Part shown: positions 36,410 through 48,785 of the stretch, in pieces
How the letters are laid out: each line of letters starts with the position of its first letter
How positions within the stretch are numbered: position 1 is the first letter of the stretch
Assembly: GCA_016490735.1 (NCBI GenBank)
Contig: JAEMWC010000096.1
Span: forward strand, 1,408,501 to 1,472,500
Source: Pachyseris speciosa
Lineage: Eukaryota; Cnidaria; Anthozoa; Scleractinia; Pachyseridae
Length of the DNA: 64,000 nt
Direction of reading: 5' to 3'
The notes under the pieces: generated by a model
The model's input: only the letters and a program-made list of their open reading frames with translations
What the model was told of the DNA's origin: nothing
Database searches by the model: none
Program-made: the position numbers and the translations under genes

Positions 36410-37051
36410 TGTACGTTCAACACTCCACAAAAATGGTGGACAGACGTCTTCAAGAACTACTGAGCGTCCTTGCTAGAAGGCTCTGTCTTCCTGGAAAGTA
36501 AATCGTCTTGTGGTGAGAGGGGCAACACTCAAAATTTCACCGTTTGTTTGAATAATTTCGCAGTTTGGCGCGCCACGTCACATCAACGGAGGGCGCCTCG
36601 GAATTCGCCCTCGCACGAAACGAATAGATTCATTAAAAAATGAAGTGAACTTTTCCGAGGGAAGAGGAATTTGTGTGAAAATGTGGGGCGACCAAATATA
36701 TAGAGAATTTTTGCTGAGTGTTGCTTAAGGCAGCCGAAAAATTCGCTTCTTGTGCAGGAAAGTAAATTTAGGGAGGGGTGAGCACATTAGGTTGATTATC
36801 CTCTTACATTTATTTCAGCAGCAGTTGTTATTGTAATCAAAATTGAAATCTCTACAAAAATATGCAATTTTTAAGAAAATTTTCATAAAGTTTTGAAACG
36901 ATTTAATCGAAGAAAAAATTGAAAAGTTTCGGGTCTTTTTATTCCCAACTACACTACCCTTAGTAGTCGTTAATGAAGTCCCTCGACCTTTGGAGTGGTG
37001 CGGTCATTCAAGGTCGTCTTACCATTGGAATCCTGGGTCAATGTGACCAAT
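36410..37051. promoter_or_regulatory. Divergent promoter region AACS / UPB1
   Basis: This 642-bp interval separates the start codons of AACS (leftward) and UPB1 (rightward). It should contain both 5' UTRs and a shared promoter. It is richer in G+C and CpG near the AACS start (36480-36610, with ggcgcgcc at 36566) and A+T-rich in the middle. No TATA box is convincing. Confidence 0.6.
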
Positions 37052-40000
37052 ATGGCGGCTGAATTTACGAGCTTGGAGAGTTGTTTGGAGAAACATCTTC
37101 CACCAAAGGAACTAGAGGAAGTCAAGAGGATTTTGTATGGCAAACCAGTCAGGTATAAGTGCATGACAAAATCTTGAAACCTAGTCCAGCTGCTTTGCAA
37201 AAATATGCTGGACAAGCTCAGACAATTTAAGCTTATTGTGCAAGTGATTGTTTAAGCTTAAGCTTAAGCTTGCCTGTCACTAAAAGGTTGTTTTTTAAAA
37301 ATAATGTCGTGAGTAATTATGTGAATCTATTGAGCGTGTAATCTAGAGACATGGAAGAAATTTCGAATCTAGTTTTAAAAATCTGACAGCGTAGCTTTTA
37401 TAAGAGGTAGTCAGCCAAGGAGAGGCGAAAATAAACTGGTAATGCCATCCTAGGCCATTTATCCACAACCTTACCTATGTTCACAACACACTTTTGAAAT
37501 ATATTTTCAACACTGAATTAGTACCAACAGTCAGTTTGACCAATATAATTTTTTGTTCCATGTCCTGAATCTTTGTCACCAAAACTCTCCCCCATGTCCG
37601 AAAAAGGGGATATGGGTTGGGGGGGGGGGGGGGGGGGCATTAGTAACAGATATTTATGATGGGTATATATATGCCAATGAGGCCAACATGCAAGATGCTA
37701 AAATGGTCCAATCAAGCATTCCCTGCTTCACAATCAACTAATTTGTTTGCTTGTTATAAAACTTAAGCTGTAAAGTTTGTTTTTCTCCTGCTAGCAAATT
37801 AGATTTGCCCACAGAGGCATTGAAACTGGCAGATGAAAAAGACTTTGAACTGGCAGGATACAAATTTTCTGTCCAGGAAGAACAACTACGTAAGCCTCGC
37901 ATCGTTAGAATAGGAGCTGTGCAGAATAAAATAGTATTGCCTACCTCTGCCCCACTGGCAAACCAAGTGAGTATTTTATCCCCATTGTTCATAGAGTCAA
38001 CACTTAAGTAACAGTGAAGTTTTCTAATTTTTGAAATCCTATAGCATTGTCATTTAAGTGGTACACATTCTTAACCTGCAAACATCAGGCCCAATTTTCG
38101 CATCACTCTAATGTCCTCTTTAAGTTGCCGATCACTATGAAATTTGTTTCTTGTTTCCCACAAGCATGGTTTACCTTGCAAAAGGAAAATAAAGCCTGAG
38201 CGCGGGTTAATAAACTCATGTTATGACCATTGGTTTTTCTTGGTCAACTTGTTGATTGTGATTTCCCATATCATAGGTTTAGAAACTCCTCAAATGTATG
38301 CTTTAAAATTCTTAAAAAGGCCAAGGTTGAATGACCATGATCAGAATTAAATTACAGTTGAATCTCCCATAAGCGACCACCTAAAAGAGACTTAACTTAT
38401 GCACCAATGCCCATCTAAACCCATGTAATAACTTTTAGTAGCTAGAAAAATATTTAAGCTTTCCAAAGTATCTTTTCTTTTTTATTCAGTGTATCATGGT
38501 TCTATTCCGATAAACTACCTAAACGGCAAACGGAAAAAGTCTCATGTTAGTTACAAATTGATTCTTTAATGTTGCCTAAATGTTAAGGGAAACTGAACAA
38601 GAACTAAAAGGATTGGATTGCTAGCTTTAAATTTGACAGCCCTTTTATATTACTGGGTGATTTACATGTTAACAAGTGTTAAAAAATGCTGGACCTAGAT
38701 CTCAGAAGAGTCCATACTTTTGTGTTGGTTCAGTCATACAATTGTGCGGGGTGTTCAAGTTAAAAGTCTGGAGACACCCTGTGTGTCCCTTTAGACACTT
38801 TACATTAACAAATGAGCACGTCTACTAAAGCTAAGGCGTTACCTTGAACTGTTTATAATGATTACCGTATTTACATGTCTGCTGGTGTTATAATCATTTA
38901 GACCCAGTGCAACAGCTCAATTGCCTACTCCAAAAACAATGGAAATACTGGTACTAGTGAAGGATTGTGGGATCATTTGGGTAGACAGAAGATGACAAAA
39001 TTTCATTTTTTCGGTGTTTTCAAGGCCCATAGCTTCGCTCTTGTTAATTTTGCCTTCACAGAGAAAAGCTACTGGCTTTGAAAACACAGAAAAATGACTT
39101 GTTTGTCATTTTCCATCTACCCAAACGATCCCACAATCCTTCACTAGTACCAGTCTCCTCATCGTTTGTGGACTTTCATAGAGGCTGCGAGTGTCACTTT
39201 ACACTGTGTTTTGGATTGTCACTTCCGTTGTGTCTTTTTTATTCAACAAGAACAGTGTACTTCACGAATGAGCAAGCAATGTTTACTAAACCGATACTGC
39301 TTTTAAAAAAAATTATGAAACTGTAGTTCTGTTAAACTGTTGACTGTTCTTGAGAGAACAGTAAATCAGGAAATTAGTTCTGATTTTCTGTACATGTAAT
39401 TGAAGGGCTGAGGGCATAAACTGCCTATGTGTAGTTTTAGGTGTTTTTTTTTTTGCATACGTTATTTCTCGAAAACGAAAACGAAATCGGTGAAAAAAAA
39501 TACGGGACAATGTTTTTGAATCAAAATGCAGTTCACATGCAAAAATTTCGACAAATCCAAGCGAACTAAAAAAACGGCCGAAAATTACACATAGGCAGTT
39601 TATGCCCTCAGCCCTTCAATTATAAGACATTCAAGGTCGTCTCTTGATAGAGTACAGTGTATGTGCATTTTTTCTTTTAGTTTTAAATTTTATTCAGATG
39701 AAAAGTCAATTTTGACAAGAAAAAATCCAGTTCTTAATTCCCATTGAAGAATTTCTGTCTCTTGCACTACCAAGAAATGCAATAATGTTACAACACCTTA
39801 TCCAGTTTCCACTGTATTATCTGTCAAGTAGTCACTTACAGGAGGCTAAAAACAAAAGAAAATTCCAAACTTTTAGCTCTAAAAGTGGTCGCAGTCAGTT
39901 ATAAGAGTTGGTTGCTTACAAGAGGTTCCAAATATAGTTATTTGACTTGGAAACTTTTGGTATTTTGGAAAACTGGTCGCTGAGGAGAGGTGGTTGCAAC

Positions 40001-43000
40001 CAGATGTCCAACTGTATTACCAATATTTTATTGATGGTATCTTATGTGGGGGGAGGACAGGAGGGTCGAAACCTCCCACTTCTCATACCCCATTCTCTTG
40101 CCTCCCTTACCTTGCTCTCCAAGCTCCCACAAGTTTTATGTTGCTCCTGCCTCCATCCTCCCACTCTTTTAGAACTCCCTTTTTCCATTCTTCACTTTCC
40201 CACCTTACATACCCCTCCCTACCCCCATTTTCTCGGGCACCTGTCACCTTTCCACTCCCCCACCCATGCTCCAGCTGAAATGATGTCTGAGGAACAGACT
40301 CATCCTCTCAATTAGTTGGGGCTAACCATAACTGTTGAGCATGCATTGGAAAACCTAGCGGAGATGGGAGGGGTGGGTAAAGGGAAGAAGACGTGCTTAC
40401 GCTGAGTCTTTTGTTTGCTTGTCCCACTTGAGGCAAGTCCCAACTATCTGATAGTTAGAACAGGTTACAAGTGGCCATAACTGAACTATTATTCCTCAGA
40501 AAAATTTTCATCCATGTATTCACAACATGTTTTATTGATTTTCTTCTCTTTATTTTAAAGCTGTCTGCTCTTCATGCAAGAATAAAGGAAATCACTGATA
40601 CTGCAGCTCTGTGTGGAGTGAATGTGATTTGTTTCCAAGAATGTTGGAGTAAGTCATAATTTTTGTGTTAAAAGTTAAAGGCCTTAGATGCATGCATGAC
40701 TGGAAAAATGTAGCTACATGTAATTCTTGTGGAATATAAGTTAATGAAGAAACTCATTGCAAAAGTTGAGATTCTCTGCACCCTAATCAAGATGTATTAT
40801 ATTTTAGACTTCTTTTTTATGTTCTTGACCTAGTTACAAGGTTTTCATTCACCTCTAGAATGTAACAAAGTAATCTAATTATGTTGTTTTTCTTCAACAG
40901 CCATGCCATTTGCTTTTTGCACCCGTGAAAAGCATCCTTGGACAGAGTTTGCTGAATCAGCTGATGATGGACCTACCATCAAACTGTGTCAGGAGGTATG
41001 ATCAGCTATTTTGAGATGATAGCTATATTGTTGCCACGTATGGATAATATGAAATGTAGAGACACTAATTTTGTATGTTAACCGTGCATAAAAAAGAGAA
41101 AGACTTGTAAGTTCAGGTGTGCATTTCTCAAAACTCCGAAAAACATGTCGGGTCGAAGACGTATTTTTGAAGTCCGGTTTTTCTGTCAATTTGAAGTAGT
41201 TATTTTGGCAAACTAGCCCAATTTATTTCTCAATTTTATAACATGCTTTCTAAAAAGATTATTAAAAATGTTAGAAAGTGAACTTCTGATTATGAACCTA
41301 GTGCACGTCACATAAAATTGGTTTTCAGGAGTTTCAAGAAACATGTACCAGGTCTTTATTGTTGTAAATCCAATTTATTCTGGTGAGGTTGAATGATAAA
41401 ATTACCATGTCATTTATCTTAAATGTTTTATAACATTAACATTATTCATTCTACTCCTGCCACCAGCTTGCTAAGCAACACAACATGGTCATTGTTTCTT
41501 CAATTCTGGAAAGAGATGTTGTTCACCAGGATAGAATTTTCAACACTACAGGTGCTCATAAATTATAGAGTGGATAAATTGCCTCATTATCCAATTAACA
41601 ACTTGCAGTGTGGATAATCTATTTTGTGTGTGTTTTACAGTTATAATTTCCAATAATGGCTCAGTTCTTGGAAAAACAAGAAAAAATCACATTCCAAGAG
41701 TTGGAGATTTTAATGAGGTAATTTTAACACACCATGTACTCTAGTGTCCAAATCAATTTGGCAATGTAATGTAATTTATTACATCATATTAATGTTATAT
41801 CATGGCTATTAAAATGTTTCCATTTAGTGAAACCTCTTGATGAGCCTGGAGCTACTGCTCCTAGCTACCCCCAACAGGGCATAATTTTCCAGTCCTTTGA
41901 TTCCTGTTAATAGTTAAACATTTTGCACATATGACCAGTGCATAGTGCTTGGCATATACAGTGTATAATATTCCGCATACAGTATAAGTCATAAATTCCA
42001 ACCATGAAACACATATACTTTAAAATCAAAAATTTGATCATGAAAACAGCCAAATCAAAAAAAAAAAAAAGATTTCATCAAGATACTATACAACGCTAAT
42101 GAATGGCATACAGAAGAGGAGGAACTTGCTTTTGATAATTTTGTCTGGGATAAACAGAACAGAAAGAACCTGGTAAATTTGACCCTTCAAAGACTTAATC
42201 ATTCATAAAATGTAACACAAGTGTCACACTTATCTTTTGGAGCTTTCAGTAACATTTACAACAAAGGAACATCCAAGTAGTTTATGATATTTATTTTACG
42301 GGTATAGTGGCTCATAGCCACTTTGATTCATTTGCCTTTGCTCAATATTGCAATCCACATTATTCCTGTTTCTTCTATTTCCTGTCATCGGGAGATGTTG
42401 TATCAGTTTTCACTTGGCAGGTCTCTCCCCTTTTTTGTCAGGGTTTCCAGTTTCTCTACACATCCACAGTAAACTAGAGATATCCAAGTCATTTGATAAT
42501 TTTATTAGTGTATTTCTTCAATAAAACATGCCTTGCTTTCGTTATTTCTTTTTTGTTGTTGTTGTTGCAGTCCACTTATTATATGGAGGGTGATACAGGA
42601 CATCCAGTCTTCCAGACACAATTTGGTATTGATTTAGCTATTGTAAAGGAACACCTTTGGTATTGATTTCTCTGGAAGTCTCTTTAATTCCTTAAGCCTG
42701 GTTTTCTCTAGGGACGGAAGCATAAGCACAAGCATAAGTAGCTTATGCCAAGTGGAAATGAACACTACGTAAACAAACGCATCCCTAGAGAAAACCAGGT
42801 TTTAGAGTGCTCTGGGCAGTCAGTAATTTTTACTGGAGTAAAGTGATTTAATTTACTTATTGTAAAGGAACATGTTTGTTTTTTATTTCTCTGAAAATCT
42901 CTTTAAATCCTTATCAGTCTTTTGAAAAAATCTGTGATCACTGCTGACACTGAGATATTCTTAACATAACAATTCAACATGCATCTAGCTGGACAGTCAT

Positions 43001-46000
43001 TACTTTTTACTGGAGTTGAGTGAATTAATGGCCTAGTAACCTAACTACACTATAAATCCCACAGAGCACATTTTGAATTGTTAGCATAATGCATTACTTG
43101 CAACATGTATTGATCAGCCTTTGCCCTGTTAGCACTTTCAGTGACAGAATTTTCGTTACTGAATTAATTGCTTTATAATTATGTTACTTGACCATTGTTG
43201 ATTGTAGGCCGGATTGCTGTCAACGTTTGTTATGGACGGCACCATCCACTTAACTGGCTCATGTATGCTCTCAATGGTGCTGAAATCTGCTTTAATCCCT
43301 CAGCTACTGTGGGAGCTCTAAGGTAGAAATGAAGGGTAATTAAGGTCAGGTTACACTGAGGTATTAAATACATGCTGCAATCTGATTTTGAACTGCCCTG
43401 GACAAGTGACTTTTTGGGGCTTTTGTCACCTTATTGCAGCTCTCATTTTACTAAGGGCAACTTGCAAAAATAATAATGTTAGATTATTGATTATAATTAG
43501 TCACAAGGAAACCAAGTGCACTACATCTACAGTGAGGCACTTGGAATTTTCCCTTTGATATCCATAAACAGATTTCAGTGGTTATTGAGAAAGAAAAGTA
43601 TGGTGGTTAGAACCAAACAGATTTCGGTGGTTATTGTGAACATGAAGAGAGAACTGTGACAAAGAGAAACAAAGCAAATGTAACAGTCTTGTTTTGATGT
43701 GACAACTTAGTATTCTTGTTTCCTGTCTTTCGCACGGTACAGTGGTTAAACCCAAACAGATTTGGGTGGTTAGGGAGAAAGAAAAGTGTGGTGGTTTAAA
43801 GCAATTAGATTTTGGTGGTTAAAACAGAACAGATTGCGGTGGTTAGTGAGAAAGAAAATTACGGTGTTCAAAACTGAACAAATTTCAGTGGTTAGTGAGA
43901 GAGAGGTACGGTTAAAATCAAACAGATTTTGGTAATTATTGAGGAACAAATGTATGGTGTTTAAATACAAACAGATTTGGTAAATAATTTATTTTTCCTA
44001 GTGAACCAATGTGGCCGATCGAAGCTCGCTGTGCCTCCATAGCCAACAACTTCTTCACTGTAGCAATTAACAGAGTTGGCACTGTAAGTAAAGCTCACTA
44101 AATCATTCATTAAGACATGAACTCCTCCCAGACTATGTGCAGAGTTTCCAGCATATTGGAACTGATTAAAGAGGTTTTTCTTTTCGGAAGCACTGGACAG
44201 TGAAGGAACATGAACCCAATTACCAGTATTGGTAGAGTTCAAAATTGTTGGTGATCTGGGTGCCTTTTTAGGCTTCTTGTCGCTTGTTTTCCTTGCTCTG
44301 AGCTTCAGTAGTTGGATTCTCCAGCTTTTCTGTCTGTTAATACCTCCTGGATTGAGAATTTCACAGGACCTCTATCTTCAGACATGGCGTTGTTTACAAG
44401 ATCCCCTTCACTGCTTTCCCCTAGAGTAAGGTGAATAATTACTTTGGTGTAAATCAAACCAGTCCATAACCAGGTTCAATACAAAAACACTTGCATGTGA
44501 AACCCATGCCAATGCTGGGAGGTGAAAGGCAGATTCTATCCAGGGTTTGAGCAGCCAGACAGAAAGTGTGTGGTAATATTTTATAGTAATAATCTATATA
44601 AAACTCGTTAGGTAAATGATACCATGTCAGTATAGTCAAACCTGTATTAAGCTGTCACCCTCGGGCATGACTAAATGACCGCTTAATACAGGTTGCACAG
44701 AATACACGTCAAACACAAAAACGTCATGTTGTAATATTTTATGCTCAAAGGACCTCAAAACATCACTTACTTGGTTACGATCTCCTGCACTGAATAGAAT
44801 GATATGACAAAGTAGAACATAGTGTAGAAACGAACCAACAAAACAGCAACAGCAAGTTCCTGCAGTCAGTATTGGTATTATATTTGCGTGATTTCGTTTT
44901 AGAAAGTGACCGTTTAATACAGATCAAGACAATCGAAACAGCTCGTTGGGATTTAGTAAAGGGTGACCACGGCCACTTAATAGAGGTGACCACTTAAAAG
45001 AGGTCAAAATTACAGTAGTTAATAGAGGGCGACCGCTTAATACGGTGCCGCTAAATACAGGTGCGACTGTACTCTTTCTTCACCCTCAGGAAGTCTTTGA
45101 ACACGAATTTACATCAGGAGATGGAAAACCAGGTACAAAATTGTGTATTTCTCAGCGTGATTTCAACTGTTGTGATACTGAGAACCAGGTCAGTGATGTG
45201 AAGATACTATTGTCAAAATATTGCTTTCTTTCCTGTGTTTTCTTCACAGCTCACAAGGACTTTGGCCACTTTTATGGTATGTTTCAGCCAAAACGGCCCC
45301 CAAACACAACTACCATAGTTTAGAAGTCATGTACCCCACCCCCATCCTCCAAACCTGACGTCAAATCTCTGATGAATTCCTAACATAGTGAAACCCTTAC
45401 GTAAAGTGACATTTTATTTCAGTATCCATGCAACACTTAAATTCAGCTCGGTCTAGTTATATTTCAGTGTGAAGAAAGGCGAGATTGTGAACTAACAATC
45501 ACCATTTGCTGCGTCCAGGCTCTTCTTACGTTGCTGCTCCAGATGGCAGTCGCACTCCTGTAAGTTTATCATTTTTAATGCTTTACCACTTTGTTGAAAG
45601 GTCTAAATTCAAACCACACTTGGCCAGTCGGAGCCAGATTTATTTAAGATTACAACGAACCAATCTGAAATCGTACTCGAAGTGAAGCATGAAACAGATG
45701 CAAGTCGAAGGAAACACGTCCAAACCAAACCAACAGAAGTCGCAATAAGTGTTTTTGATCTCACCTTATGGTTCATAGCTAAGTTTATTCGCATGCTATG
45801 GGATTTTGCCTTTTTTAGGCCTTAAACTATAAGAACTATATAGAATTGCTTTATTTTCCTTGATATTCCTTTCACAGGGTTTGTGTAGAGTTCGTGATGG
45901 CCTTCTTGTAACCGAGGTGGACCTGAATCATTGTAGGCAGGTCAGGGACAAGTGGTGTTTTCAGGTTGGTCTGCTTGCAGTCATCTCCCTCATACATTAA

Positions 46001-46975
46001 TTTGAAACAGGAAGGAAATAGTATTCACCTCCCTTATCTACCCCGCTTGTTCATAGCCGAGTGCCCCTTAAGTCTCTTTTTTATGCAACTAGACTACTGG
46101 CAGTCAATTTTCAAAACAAAAGCACACAGCCAGACTTCACCAACTTTGTACACAATGCGTAGTGGAGTAGGATGACGAGGAGGGAATGTTGGGAGGCGTG
46201 GCTTGGATTCTTCTCTCTGAGAGAAGATATACTTAAGCGCATTTTTTTTTTTTGGGGGGGGGGGGAAATATTCTCCTTATTCCTATTCCTGTTTGCAAAT
46301 GAGAGAATAAGCGAAAATAAGGTTTTCTAAGGTTTTCTTTTCTTCTGTGTATTCCGAGTGAACCATATCCTGTTGATTCCATTCATTCTGCTATCGGGAG
46401 TAGAATGAACAGAATTCCGCAAACGGAATCGGTCCTAAAAAACGCGATTATCATGCATTCCGAGCATTCCTATTCCAGAATAGTCCCAAAAGAATGTGGG
46501 ATCATGTGTACTTAAGGTACCCGTCCATCGAGTATCGACCGATACTATCGGCCGAGTATCAGTTAAGCGACATGTCGACCGAGTATCGGCCGATACTCGG
46601 TGGACGGGTGCCTTAAGAACACATGATCCAAAATGTGCTCTTCATCTCCTCCAGAGTTTTCTTGTCTCCATCCTTCATGAGGAAAGAGGACCTCAGTTGT
46701 CCCCTTTGTTGAACTTGTTGTGCCACTTCTGTTGCTGACATGCGAAACATGCCTTCTCGCCTACACAGAAACGAGTTGCGAGCAACTTTTCCGCTAGCAG
46801 TCTGACCTGAGACTATCGCGCGCTGTTAAATAGGTAAAACGTTTGTTTTCTTGGCATAACGAGGCGATTGAATACTTTCTCTCAGATGACCTCCCGCTTG
46901 GATATGTATGCCAAATCACTGACGGAGGCTGTGAAGCCAGATTACAAAAGACAGATAATTCACGATGAAGCTTAG
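37052..46975 (+). CDS. UPB1: Beta-ureidopropionase, 14 exons (complete)
   Basis: Hydrolyses N-carbamoyl-beta-alanine to beta-alanine, CO2 and ammonia, the last step of pyrimidine breakdown; nitrilase/CN-hydrolase family. Exons: 37052-37152, 37795-37966, 40561-40648, 40901-40995, 41467-41551, 41641-41717, 42571-42625, 43208-43322, 44002-44083, 45090-45132, 45250-45276, 45519-45559, 45878-45964, 46886-46975. Phases agree throughout and give 385 residues (human 384). The catalytic triad is in place: Glu118 (ICFQE), Lys195 ([10 protein letters not shown]) and Cys232 (NVCYGRHHP). The N-terminus ([11 protein letters not shown]) matches the family helix used in oligomer contacts. Exon 11 is only 27 bp. 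No frame breaks occur. Confidence 0.97.
37153..37794. other. UPB1 intron 1
   Basis: Non-coding. It contains a G homopolymer of about 19 at 37620-37638 and a short ttaagcttaagcttaagc run near 37255. Nothing else stands out. Confidence 0.6.
38947..39154. mobile_element. Hairpin MITE, 208 bp
   Basis: actggtactagtgaagg at the left is mirrored by ccttcactagtaccagt at the right. The arms continue inward (attgtgggatcatttgggta; gaagatgacaaa with tttgtcattttcc). It is nested in the 38355-40014 element. Confidence 0.75.
39399..39620. mobile_element. TA-flanked MITE, 222 bp, perfect TIRs
   Basis: attgaagggctgagggcata at the left is mirrored exactly at the right (tatgccctcagcccttcaat). Perfect inverted identity covers about 36 bp including cctatgtgta. 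TA dinucleotides flank both ends (39397-39398 and 39621-39622), fitting a Tc1/mariner-type insertion. Intact TIRs suggest it is young. Confidence 0.8.
42697..42799. mobile_element. 103-bp hairpin MITE, UPB1 intron 7
   Basis: cctggttttctctaggga is mirrored by tccctagagaaaaccagg, with no coding content between them. Just inside, agcataagcac and gcataag repeat. Confidence 0.75.
43565..43980. repeat. Degenerate minisatellite, UPB1 intron 8
   Basis: The words aacagatttcggtggtta and gagaaagaaaagt alternate about every 40-70 bp, roughly eight times, up to the acceptor of exon 9. The copies are diverged, so the array is old. Confidence 0.65.
44633..45069. mobile_element. TA-flanked TIR element ending 20 bp before UPB1 exon 10
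   Basis: The left end TAGTCAAACCTGTATTAAGC and the right end (complement of CAGTCGCACCTGTATTTAGC) are inverted repeats next to TA (44631-44632 and 45070-45071). Internal words gaccgcttaata and gtgaccacttaa recur. TIRs of this kind belong to Tc1/mariner/pogo-type MITEs. Its right end leaves only the pyrimidine tract of the exon 10 acceptor. Confidence 0.7.
46499..46629. mobile_element. 131-bp palindromic MITE, UPB1 intron 13
   Basis: ggatcatgtgtacttaagg is mirrored by ccttaagaacacatgatcc. Inside, the word cgagtatcggccgatact is itself nearly palindromic and repeated. Confidence 0.75.
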
Positions 46976-47044
46976 AACTGAGGCCTGCAAAAACGTGAAG
47001 CTGCTTGTAACTGAGTGTGATTTGCAACATAAACAGAAGAAGCT

Positions 47045-47050
47045 AATAAA
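47045..47050 (+). promoter_or_regulatory. UPB1: UPB1 poly(A) signal AATAAA
   Basis: AATAAA lies 70 nt after the UPB1 stop codon, a typical spacing for a short 3' UTR. Confidence 0.6.
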
Positions 47051-47225
47051 AACTGAACCGTGCAAATTTCATTTTTTAATCCAGATGATGATAATTCCCA
47101 CAAAGGAAGCTAAAAAATAAGGTTTACTTAAGAAGCAAAACTCTCCTCTATACAATATCTTGACTGGTGATGTAAAACAAAGAAACATTGTACTTCGTAC
47201 GTGATGAAAGTAATGTCTGAAGGTA

Positions 47226-47620
47226 CCGTATTTATTCGAATAAGCGCCAAGCCTCGAATAAGCGCCCATCCCCACCCTACCCCCTCCCCACTCGGACCCC
47301 CCCAAAATGGCACTGAAGTGCACGAAAGTAGTATTGATTGTTATTTACTCAGTGGCTTACAATCTCTAGGTTCATTGTCTACGAGGATTGAAATTGAATA
47401 AGTGGCAATAAGAGACTTCCCCAAAGACGCAGTTTCTTCAGAGTATTTACAGAAACTTTGCTTTGTTACATCTTCGCGTTTGTTATTACCATTTATTGTT
47501 TTGTTGCAAAATAACTACACTTGCTGAAAATGGTGAAAATTTAATGAGCGCTCACCTCGAATAAGCGCCCACTCTCAAGGTCCAAAAATTTAATAAGCGC
47601 CCAGGGCGGTTAATTACGGT
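47226..47620. mobile_element. Tc1/mariner-like MITE downstream of UPB1
   Basis: The left end ccgtatttattcgaataagc follows TA. The right end (complement of ccgtaattaaccgccctg) mirrors it loosely. The subterminal word aataagcgcc occurs about five times, in both halves. The right TA is mutated. Confidence 0.6.
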
Positions 47621-47695
47621 GGCCCGTAAGGGCCATCCGAATATGGGTATATTTTTTTATGGCCAAAATATTACTGTCGATTTAGTTTGGGTCTC

Positions 47696-48233
47696 AGTAA
47701 CGCGAGATCTCGACTTATAACACGAGATCTCGACTTATAACGTGAGATCTCGACTTATAACACGAGATCTCGACTGGTAACACGAAATCTCGACTTAATA
47801 ACACGAGATCTCAACTTAGTAACACGAGATCTCGACTTATAACGCGAGATCTCGACTTATAACACGAGATCTCGACTTAGTAACACGAAATCTCGGCTTA
47901 TTACACGAGATCTCGACTTATAACACGAGATCTCGACTTATAATGTGAGATCTCGACTTAGTAACACGAGATCTCGACTTAATAAACTTATAACGAGAGA
48001 TCTTGACTTATAATTCGAGATCTCGACATAGTAAGACGAGATCTCGACTTATAACGCGAGATCTCGACTTATAACGCAAGATCTCGACTTATAACGCGAG
48101 ATCTCGACTTAGTAACACAAGATCTCGACTTATAACGCGAGATCTCGACTTATAAAGCAAGATCTCGACTTATAACGCGAGATCTCGACTTATAACGCGA
48201 GATCTCGACTTAGTAACACGAGATCTTGACTTA
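47696..48233. repeat. 20/21-bp satellite of palindromic CGAGATCTCG units
   Basis: About 26 head-to-tail units have two alternating forms, agatctcgacttataacgcg (20 bp) and one with agtaacac (21 bp). Every unit contains CGAGATCTCG, a perfect 10-bp palindrome, so the array can fold on itself in many registers. It lies between UPB1 and the first candidate exon of the ligase gene. Confidence 0.95.
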
Positions 48234-48740
48234 TGATGGAATTCTCGGGTTAATAAGTGATATCCACTTGTAAGGTGAGATCTCTCCTTTTCACAAAGAG
48301 ATGTATCAATTTACTTGTGAGACCGGTGCGAAGTGTTGTATCAGACGTTGCTCTATGCTATGGATGAAGATTCAGACGGATGCGGATTGTCTGCTGTAAG
48401 TCTTACCTTTTATTCTTTATTCTTTATTTCACTTTCAAGATAAGGATATAAACTTCTACTCAAGTATTCTGATCAAAGTAGCTGGGAATCGGTTCTGAAC
48501 GGGGTGTTCTTTGTAGCTGTAGAAGCTCACGGTTTTGGTATTGAGCCAAAGGGTGCGTTCGTTCAGTCGCAAGCTACCTCAGTTCTCTCAGTAAAAAAGC
48601 TTTCTGTGGCTTTTTCGTTGTACCAGTACTTCATCTTGTCTTCCAAGGCAAGATACTTGTTCAAAAGCCCCGTCATCCAAATTCAAAGGCGGGTAATTTT
48701 CAACCAGTCAATACAAAACGCAGTTTGCAGACGGTAGTAA

Positions 48741-48785
48741 CGAAAACGAAGACCCCGAAAACGAAGACCCAAAGACCCAACTAAC
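48741..48785 (+). repeat. Short array related to the AACS intron satellite
   Basis: cgaaaacgaagacccc is followed by cgaaaacgaagaccc and aaagacccaactaacc. The words closely resemble those of the 30-bp satellite (gaaaactaa, aagacccc). An inverted single copy, gggtcttcgttttcg, is at 52655-52669. Confidence 0.6.

Larger units (their letters stand above)
38355..40014. mobile_element. Tc1/mariner-like element with two nested MITEs, UPB1 intron 2
   Basis: The left end CAGTTGAATCTCCCATAAG and the right end (complement of CAGTTGGACATCTGG) are degenerate inverted repeats, each next to TA (38353-38354 and 40015-40016). The words gcgaccacc and ggtggttgc follow inside. The 1.66-kb interior contains two younger palindromic elements (38947-39154 and 39399-39620), so older and newer insertions are layered here. 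Confidence 0.55.

Noticed and set aside
37250..37270. Repeated aagctt run
   Set aside because: Only three short units; chance or minor microsatellite.
39947..40315. Plus-strand frame of 122 codons rich in Pro, Ser and Leu
   Set aside because: It follows a C/T-rich low-complexity tract in UPB1 intron 2 and shows no conservation signal.
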